This document shows, in pieces, positions 31,304 to 38,123 of a stretch of DNA of 40,648 bases. The notes beneath the pieces are model-generated. The model did not search any database and was not told the DNA's origin. It saw only the letters and a program-made list of their open reading frames with translations. Origin of the DNA: Clostridia bacterium (GTDB taxonomy: Bacteria; Bacillota; Clostridia; Christensenellales; Borkfalkiaceae); assembly GCA_017457215.1 (NCBI GenBank), contig JAFTHU010000015.1, positions 1 through 40,648 of the forward strand, given 5' to 3'. The translations under genes were made by a program, and so were the position numbers. Position 1 is the first letter of the stretch. Each line of letters begins with the position of its first letter.

Positions 31304-34300
31304 TTAATTTCCCACAACGACTGTATAGGTGGTGTAAGCAGAATTCCCCGCTTCGTCTACGCAATATACGTACACCGTATATTCACCAGCGTATTTGGCT
31401 TCAAATTCTTTACCCACAGACACAACCGAGTTGTTTCTTTGATCCATAACAACCAAAGTAACTACTAAATCTTCCACTGCCGTTATATTGTCAGATACCA
31501 CAAAATCATCAATCGTGTATAACGTCAAATACGGCACCGTTACCTTTTTATTGCAAGTAAGCTCAATGGTCGGAGCCGTTTCATCCTCAACGATGATTAC
31601 AAAAGGTAATTCTACAAGATTCCCCTTTTGATCAGTAGCGGTATATACTACACGATAATGACCATATTGCGTAACGGTAAATGTATAGGCTTTTCCACCT
31701 GACGTTGTCCCGTCCAAAAACTGTCCGTCGTTTGTCTTTACGTACTCTCCGTCGGGCGCTTTCACCGAAACCATCAACGTGCTTTGCAATGCAGGAGACA
31801 ATACGTCTGTATAAATCCCAGGAGACAGCGTTACCTCGTCATTGATACTTCTTTGCCCCGACACATTTTCAACAAAAATTTCAGGTTTCATACGATCGCC
31901 CGTCAATTTACCAAACGATTGATTGTTCAATGCATGGATTTGAATAGACGAGTTTTGAATAATGTCCACCAACTCAACGTCCAAGAAGCACCAATCGCTC
32001 GTGAACTTATTCGTATAAGATGCCGCCGTCGAGTCAGGTAAAACAAATTTTTTGGTAGCGTTATTGTACCAAATCGATTTGATTTGCCCATCCGCAAGCG
32101 TACTATTGCATTTATAAATTTTTCCATCTATTACGACACCCAAGCCGCCGTCTACGGTGATTAACTCTATCATCGTCTTTACGCTACAATCATAATAGTC
32201 TGTTAACGTCAAGCGCAAAGACTTATAATAAGCTCCCAGTGGAATCGTAAATTCAAGTTTAAAGTTTGCAAACGATAACGTATTAATAAAGCTTAACGCG
32301 CTATTCCCTTCTGCTACATTCGACGTATATCTAACGTAGGAGCCTTTTTCTTCAGCCGAAAAGTCCCCTTGGAAGTATTTAGAGATGGAAATTCTGTTAT
32401 CGTAACCAACATCCACGATTTTCACAATTTCACTTTCTAAAACAGCCTCGCCATAAACGTATTTTACCTGTACGCTTTCCGTGCCCGTGATTACAAAATC
32501 CTGCGAATCGGCAACGACGTATTCCCCCCCGTCGTATTTCACATAAAAAGTAGCGTCAACAGGCGTGGGATTTGCGCTTGTGAAAACAAATGCTTTTATA
32601 TCGTCTAACCCATAGCGAGCACCTTTGATAAAATATCTCGGCAGTTTTAATTCCGTCAGAAAACGTTCAACTTCACTGGCAACGCTATCCACTTTATACG
32701 ACGTGGTATATTCTCGAATCGCGTCGTAATAACGATATTCAATTCTGTATTCCCCTACGTGTAAAGGAATAAAGGCATTCCCTTGAATTTCTTCTACTTC
32801 GCCGTTGGGTGCAATAATACGCATTTCCACCGTAACGTCGCCGTTCAAGCCTTTCACGGTATAGGCTGGCAACGCCGTTTGTTCGCCCGCGTGGATTACC
32901 GACAATTGTTCAACCGCAAAGTCTATTGCTTTACCATTTTCCGTCGCCACGCTATTGACAATCACTTTTTCAACGGTTTTATTGCCAAAAAGATCTGTCG
33001 CCGTGTATACAATCGTATACGCGCCTGGCTTTGTTGCCGTAAATTTACCATTTTCCACGTAAACGCTACTGCGCTTGGTGGATTCATAATTATAATACAC
33101 GCAGCTCTCGACGTTTGCCCCACTAACGTCCATCGCCGTTGCGTCAAATATTTCTACTTCTTCGCCTTGTGCTACATAAACGGCATTACCGATTGTCGGA
33201 GTATAATCCACACACAACGTAGGTGCTTTTTTATCTTCGTAATCCGTAATTGTAAGATCTTCGCCCGTCTTTCCGTCGATACACGCAATTTCAAAATCCG
33301 CCGTTGCCGCAGTATAGTTCTGCGCAAAAATAGAAAGATATACTTCTCCTGTCGTAAAGCCCTTAAAAATATCTTCCCCGTAAATATCTACGTTAGCCAG
33401 CTCCGTTACTTTATTGCCGCCTTCGGGTGAGCGCGATTGTTGTACTCGAACCTCTTTGGTATCACTATTATATCTCCACGTAAAACCAGATTCGGAAGTA
33501 GCCTTATCCCCGGTCCCCATACTTGCGCCCCAAGTAGAGAACCATGCTGCGTAACGAACCCCATCGATATAAACGATTTTTCGGTTGCTTGCGTTTTCAT
33601 ACGTATCACTTTGGATCAACCCTGTATCATCGTTACAACTTGCACCGGCACGGGCATAAATAGAGCCACCGGGCGCATAATACAGATAAAAATCCACATA
33701 CGTATCAGCATCATAGCAGTCCGTAGCGCGCACAATAATATTTTGCACTCTTGCCGTAGAGGTTGTTTGCGCCGAATGAATAGTAATGATATCCGTTACT
33801 GCATTTTTGGATAAATCAACGGGAACGTTATAATAGAACGTATCCCCATCAATCAAAGAAACCTTTAACCCATGCGTATAATCACTTTTTGCAATCGTCA
33901 GCTCCCCATACTCTACGCTAGATTCTGCTTTTGTGATATTCCAGTTTTTTTCAATTACAGAAAACTTCTGCGTCGCTTGCAAAACCTTACCATCAACAGT
34001 TGTCGTATATAATACCTCATACTCACCTAATTGATTCAAAGCGTATTCGTTTTGCTTATACGCTGTTCCGCTAGGATAGTATACAACGCCATCATTAAGC
34101 GTATAGGATTTCCCCTGATACTCAACTGTTATAGATGCAGGTATTTGCAAGGAATCGTTCAAAAAATATTTTTCTGAAATTTCCGTAGTATTTAATTCTA
34201 TTGCCTGTGCTTCTGTCGTTTTGCATTCCTTGTTCAACAGCATACTAGCCCCGCCAATGAAAAGACCAGCCCCAAGCAAACATGCGCATATACCTGCTGT

Positions 34301-34321
34301 TTTCTTTTTTATAAAATTCAT
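31304..34321 (-). CDS. Large secreted protein with Ig-like (HYR/Big-type) domains
   Basis: This 1005-residue protein has an N-terminal signal peptide (hydrophobic residues ~9-28, plausible cleavage after TEAQA). Several Ig-like domains are recognised by repeats such as TKPGAYTIVYTATDLFGNK, TQYGHYRVVYTATDQKGN and KYAGEYTVYVYCVDEAGNS. Between them are two jellyroll-like regions (~130-340 and ~640-780) that may be lectin-type. No lipobox, LPXTG or SLH motif is visible, so it may be free, or held by its uncleaved N-terminus or by partners. AAAGGAGAA precedes the ATG. It follows the second permease by 11 bases and precedes a DUF4838 lipoprotein. Carbohydrate binding is inferred from the architecture and context only. 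Confidence 0.8.
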   Translation of the reverse strand: MNFIKKKTAGICACLLGAGLFIGGASMLLNKECKTTEAQAIELNTTEISEKYFLNDSLQIPASITVEYQGKSYTLNDGVVYYPSGTAYKQNEYALNQLGEYEVLYTTTVDGKVLQATQKFSVIEKNWNITKAESSVEYGELTIAKSDYTHGLKVSLIDGDTFYYNVPVDLSKNAVTDIITIHSAQTTSTARVQNIIVRATDCYDADTYVDFYLYYAPGGSIYARAGASCNDDTGLIQSDTYENASNRKIVYIDGVRYAAWFSTWGASMGTGDKATSESGFTWRYNSDTKEVRVQQSRSPEGGNKVTELANVDIYGEDIFKGFTTGEVYLSIFAQNYTAATADFEIACIDGKTGEDLTITDYEDKKAPTLCVDYTPTIGNAVYVAQGEEVEIFDATAMDVSGANVESCVYYNYESTKRSSVYVENGKFTATKPGAYTIVYTATDLFGNKTVEKVIVNSVATENGKAIDFAVEQLSVIHAGEQTALPAYTVKGLNGDVTVEMRIIAPNGEVEEIQGNAFIPLHVGEYRIEYRYYDAIREYTTSYKVDSVASEVERFLTELKLPRYFIKGARYGLDDIKAFVFTSANPTPVDATFYVKYDGGEYVVADSQDFVITGTESVQVKYVYGEAVLESEIVKIVDVGYDNRISISKYFQGDFSAEEKGSYVRYTSNVAEGNSALSFINTLSFANFKLEFTIPLGAYYKSLRLTLTDYYDCSVKTMIELITVDGGLGVVIDGKIYKCNSTLADGQIKSIWYNNATKKFVLPDSTAASYTNKFTSDWCFLDVELVDIIQNSSIQIHALNNQSFGKLTGDRMKPEIFVENVSGQRSINDEVTLSPGIYTDVLSPALQSTLMVSVKAPDGEYVKTNDGQFLDGTTSGGKAYTFTVTQYGHYRVVYTATDQKGNLVELPFVIIVEDETAPTIELTCNKKVTVPYLTLYTIDDFVVSDNITAVEDLVVTLVVMDQRNNSVVSVGKEFEAKYAGEYTVYVYCVDEAGNSAYTTYTVVVGN

Positions 34322-34332
34322 TTTTTCTCCTT

Positions 34333-35298
34333 TTAACCCTTAATGCCGCCCATCGATATATCCCCCATCAACTTTTGATTGAAGGCAATATATACGATTA
34401 AAACAGGCACAGCCAACACCATACACGCCGCCGTTTGCAAAGGATAATTTGTTTTTAGATTATTCGGGAATCCAATTACGCCGTCGCCCTGTCCCGAAGT
34501 AAATAAATATACCGCATAAGCAAGCGTCGGTTTTGTAGGCAGATACAACAACGGTGTTTGATAATCGTTCCACAGGTTGATAAATTGTATCAGCATTACC
34601 GACCCAATCATTTTCATCGATAAAGGGATCACTATGCGAATCAAAATACTCAGTTGCGATGCGCCATCTATTTCTGCCGCCTCTGAATAAGAGTCCGATA
34701 ATCCTGCATAAAAGGCATAGTAAACAAAGAAATACATACCCGAAAAATGCAGTTTCTGTATCCAATTCCCCCAAAAAGAGTCATATAAATTCAAATTACG
34801 AAGAAGGGTAAGCTCTGCAGGATATGCCCCTACAATAGGGATCATCATAAAAAGCAAATATACGGAATATTGAATTTTACTAAATTTGAACTTATATTTA
34901 GCACACATATATGCACCGATTGCGGGTACAAATGCTAAAATAACGCAACCGACCCCAGTATATAATAAGGTGTTCCAAATATAGATAAAATAACTGCCTT
35001 CTGAGCTATGCCGTTCATATCCACTTAAGCTATAAAAGCCTTTTGAAAATTTTAAATCATTTAAAACCTTAAAAACTTCTTTATAATTTGCAAACTTGAG
35101 CATTTGGTCCCTGCTATATTCTGAATTAGGAAAACTTAAGGGATCCTTTCTAAAATCTATACGACTTTTTAGCGAAGACATGAAGCCCCACCCTAACACA
35201 CAAATCAAGGAAAGTGCATACACAGCAAGTATAATCATTATAAGGATAATAATGATGTTTTTATTTAAAGGATTTTTTTTCTTATCTCTTATAGCCAT
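34333..35298 (-). CDS. Carbohydrate ABC transporter permease (MalG/CUT1 type)
   Basis: This 321-residue protein has six predicted membrane segments and the binding-protein-dependent EAA loop EAAEIDGASQLSILIRIVIP (~208-227), which contacts the ATPase. A ~70-residue extracytoplasmic insertion lies between the first two helices. It is paired with the MalF-type gene just upstream (three-base gap) and the binding lipoprotein. No ATPase gene is present, so a shared MsmX-like ATPase elsewhere is expected. The start is preceded by GAGGA. Confidence 0.95.
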   Translation of the reverse strand: MAIRDKKKNPLNKNIIIILIMIILAVYALSLICVLGWGFMSSLKSRIDFRKDPLSFPNSEYSRDQMLKFANYKEVFKVLNDLKFSKGFYSLSGYERHSSEGSYFIYIWNTLLYTGVGCVILAFVPAIGAYMCAKYKFKFSKIQYSVYLLFMMIPIVGAYPAELTLLRNLNLYDSFWGNWIQKLHFSGMYFFVYYAFYAGLSDSYSEAAEIDGASQLSILIRIVIPLSMKMIGSVMLIQFINLWNDYQTPLLYLPTKPTLAYAVYLFTSGQGDGVIGFPNNLKTNYPLQTAACMVLAVPVLIVYIAFNQKLMGDISMGGIKG

Positions 35299-35301
35299 TT
35301 T

Positions 35302-36300
35302 TTAATCCTCGCTTGGCCCATATTTATCAAACAACTTCCGTGTAAGGAATGTGATTGGCGCAATAATACATGTCAGCAAAAGCCCTAATGCCGCCAACTG
35401 CGGGTAGGATAAGAATGCAAATTTTGTTGCCAACGCCTCCGATACAACATAGTCCGTCTTTTGCGCCGTCAAATAGATGTAGTATCCTAATGTTTCTAAC
35501 CCTGTTATTTCACCGCTAAAAAAGGTAAATAGATGCATCTGATTGGTAAATATTCCAGCCATGGCTAAAATTATGAACGTCGATACGGTCGAAAAAATCA
35601 TGGGTAACGTAATGTACCAAAACTCTTGCACTAGATTCGCACCATCAAGATGAGATGACTCAATTACCGAAGCATTTATACCGCTCATCGCGCCAGAAAA
35701 CATTAAGACATTGACACCAAACGAAACCCAAATATTGAAAAACAATACGATCCCATAGCTTGGATTATTGCCTGTTACCAATAATCCTGAACCCGATATC
35801 GTTTTGCCAAACCATTGTTCCATAATTTCAGGATAAACCAAGTTAATCACTCTTTGGAATAAAAGCGCAAAAATCATAGGCGATACAATATTGGGCATGT
35901 ATAAGATAACCTTAAAAAAACCTGAAAACATACATTTTTTACACAGGTAAAAAGAAAATATTAATGCCAATGGAATTGTGATTACGATATTACTAATAAA
36001 CAACCACAACGAATTCTTGAACATGTAATTTCTTTCAATCAGCGTTTGCCAAGCAATTTTAAAGTTTTTGAAACCAGCAAAACTTTTTACAATTCCATCC
36101 ACACCAAAATTATTATTTGAAGCAGAGGCATAGTTGTATGTTTCAAATGCCATTTTAATGGAGTTAAAATTTACGTAAAAAGTGAAAATGCAAAATTGTA
36201 TCACAGGCAAAAGGCATACCAACACATAAAACAGCATGCGTTTTCCTTTTCTGGATTTTAGAAATTTAACCGATTGGTTTTTAACGTTTGTCTTTAACAT
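35302..36300 (-). CDS. Carbohydrate ABC transporter permease (MalF/CUT1 type)
   Basis: This 332-residue protein has about six membrane helices. Its cytoplasmic loop ESSHLDGANLVQEFWYITLP sits where the EAA motif is expected, with EAA changed to ESS. The basic N-terminus (KFLKSRKGKR) precedes helix 1. It forms the heterodimer with the adjacent MalG-type protein and takes substrate from the lipoprotein encoded upstream (32-base gap). AGGGAAAG precedes the ATG. Confidence 0.95.
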   Translation of the reverse strand: MLKTNVKNQSVKFLKSRKGKRMLFYVLVCLLPVIQFCIFTFYVNFNSIKMAFETYNYASASNNNFGVDGIVKSFAGFKNFKIAWQTLIERNYMFKNSLWLFISNIVITIPLALIFSFYLCKKCMFSGFFKVILYMPNIVSPMIFALLFQRVINLVYPEIMEQWFGKTISGSGLLVTGNNPSYGIVLFFNIWVSFGVNVLMFSGAMSGINASVIESSHLDGANLVQEFWYITLPMIFSTVSTFIILAMAGIFTNQMHLFTFFSGEITGLETLGYYIYLTAQKTDYVVSEALATKFAFLSYPQLAALGLLLTCIIAPITFLTRKLFDKYGPSED

Positions 36301-36332
36301 CTTTCCCTACTTCCGTTTCGCTTAATAAAAAA

Positions 36333-38054
36333 TTATAAGAAAGTTTTCCATTCTTCAGGGGTAAATCTCGTAGATTCAATTGCGTCTATCGCCGTTGCAC
36401 CCGCTCTGTATGCCAACAGATAACTATCAAAGGGTTTCCCTGCATAATTTGCGGTAAAGACCGAACCACCGAGTTCAATTTTCAAGGCTCCTCTGTGATA
36501 TCTGAAAATATCATTGTTATTTTCTGCGGCAAATTGAACAACGTTACTATTTTGTCTTAATTCGGTCAACTCTCTATAGAACACCGACTTAAACGAATCA
36601 GAGCTTACTTCATATTCAATGGGTCTAAAACTACCAGTATCTTTCGTAAAGTTAACCAATTCTTCTTCAGAGTATAAGAATTTTACGAAATCAATAGAAG
36701 CCGTTTTTAACTCTTCATTGTTTTTAATGTTATTATTTACATAACAAGAGCTAAAGCAAGTATCTATCAGGGTATTCTTTTCACCATTTCCTTCCGTCGT
36801 TTTTTCGTTCAAGGAAGTGGGGAGCGACATCCAACGAATATCTCTTGCGTTTATATCCTTATCGGTAAGAATTTGATAATCCTCAAAATTCCCCGCCATT
36901 TCGCTTTCTACCCACCAATACGAACCTTCCATGATCATACCTTTTCTTGTCGTTTCCGTACCACCGGTAAGGAAGTTTATCTGTGCATCGGTATGTCCTA
37001 CTGCATTAGATGCGTCTCTCGACAAAAAGCCTTCCCTTTCTAAAATTTCCAAGAAAGCCGCTGCATAATATTTTGCCGTCATATCATTGGTAAGGTAACC
37101 GTTTTCAGTCGTAATTTGCACCCTCTCGGTTACAGGCTTCTTCAAATAATCAATCCCTTCGAAAAGATTTTCATTGGTAAACATCAATTCTCCATGTTCA
37201 TCACTCTTGATAATCTCTACGGTTTCGCCACCAAAATTATATACTGCTTTCATCGAATCATAGCCCGAAAGAGAGGTCCACAACCCCGCCAAGAGATACT
37301 TGCAATATCCAGGCCAACTACCAGGTAAAGTAAACGGTTCAACGCCTTCTTTCTTTAAATATGAGCAAAGAATAAGCATTTCTTCCAAAGAAGAAGGCAA
37401 CCCATCGTCATCAGTATTATATTTACCGTCAGGTCCGCAAGATTTTTTTGCGCCTGTATATTCTACAATCTTCAAAGTCCCGTAATCGCTTTCATATTCA
37501 AAGGCGTCTGTAGAATCATAATCGGCAACATAAGACCCAACGGTGTCAAACGTTTCCTTATCATACGAAACACCCGAATAGAATTCCCAACCAGGCAATA
37601 CGTACGTTTTTCCGTCATTCCCCTTTAACATCGAGCGAATACTGGGATTGATACGTTCTTCTAACGTCTTACCGTTGGAATCAGTAATTTCTAAAACTTC
37701 CGAAATATCCATCAATAAGCCGCTGGCAATAAACGGATAGGTATCCGTTCTTTCTACAAGATATATATTATAGGAATCGGAATCCATCGCTTGGTTCGCC
37801 AAAGCCGTACCGCCCGGCGTAATTTCAATCTTTACCCCCGTTTTTCCCGTTGCGTACGACTTGTCTTGATTGGCTTCTTCAAAACGTCTTGCCGCATTTT
37901 GCAACCAAACGTATCCTACGCCACCTTGATGCACGGCAACTTCAACTACCGTTGTTTTGTTTCTGTTTACGCCGCCTTTGTCGCCGCACGCTGCAAAAGA
38001 GCATGACATCAACAATCCCATAACTAAAGCTACGATTTTTTTTGTTTTTCTCAT
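36333..38054 (-). CDS. Extracellular carbohydrate-binding lipoprotein of the ABC transporter
   Basis: The start at 38054 is set by AAGAGGTG just upstream; a GTG in frame at 38063 is part of that site. The 573-residue protein has the lipobox CSFAAC (Cys23) and a type II periplasmic-binding fold of the family-1 solute-binding kind (VKIEITPGG, the FARIS-like RRFEEANQDK segment, and an LPGSWPGYCKYLLAGLW stretch). It is longer than typical maltose-binding relatives, consistent with an oligosaccharide ligand. It delivers substrate to the two permeases that follow. A 12-bp hairpin without a U-run (38084-38111) precedes it. Confidence 0.93.
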   Translation of the reverse strand: MRKTKKIVALVMGLLMSCSFAACGDKGGVNRNKTTVVEVAVHQGGVGYVWLQNAARRFEEANQDKSYATGKTGVKIEITPGGTALANQAMDSDSYNIYLVERTDTYPFIASGLLMDISEVLEITDSNGKTLEERINPSIRSMLKGNDGKTYVLPGWEFYSGVSYDKETFDTVGSYVADYDSTDAFEYESDYGTLKIVEYTGAKKSCGPDGKYNTDDDGLPSSLEEMLILCSYLKKEGVEPFTLPGSWPGYCKYLLAGLWTSLSGYDSMKAVYNFGGETVEIIKSDEHGELMFTNENLFEGIDYLKKPVTERVQITTENGYLTNDMTAKYYAAAFLEILEREGFLSRDASNAVGHTDAQINFLTGGTETTRKGMIMEGSYWWVESEMAGNFEDYQILTDKDINARDIRWMSLPTSLNEKTTEGNGEKNTLIDTCFSSCYVNNNIKNNEELKTASIDFVKFLYSEEELVNFTKDTGSFRPIEYEVSSDSFKSVFYRELTELRQNSNVVQFAAENNNDIFRYHRGALKIELGGSVFTANYAGKPFDSYLLAYRAGATAIDAIESTRFTPEEWKTFL

Positions 38055-38083
38055 TGTTTTCACCTCTTGACTTTTATATCTCC

Positions 38084-38111
38084 CCAGTACGCAAGAGAAC
38101 TTGCGTACTGG
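38084..38111 (-). promoter_or_regulatory. Stable hairpin upstream of the binding-protein gene
   Basis: CCAGTACGCAAG pairs perfectly with CTTGCGTACTGG around a four-base loop. On the minus strand GGGGAGATATAAAAG follows, with no U-run. It lies 12 bases after the DUF4838 stop and about 29 bases before the binding-protein start. An mRNA stabiliser, a processing element or a leaky terminator are the options. Confidence 0.6.
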
Positions 38112-38123
38112 ACTTCCATTTGT

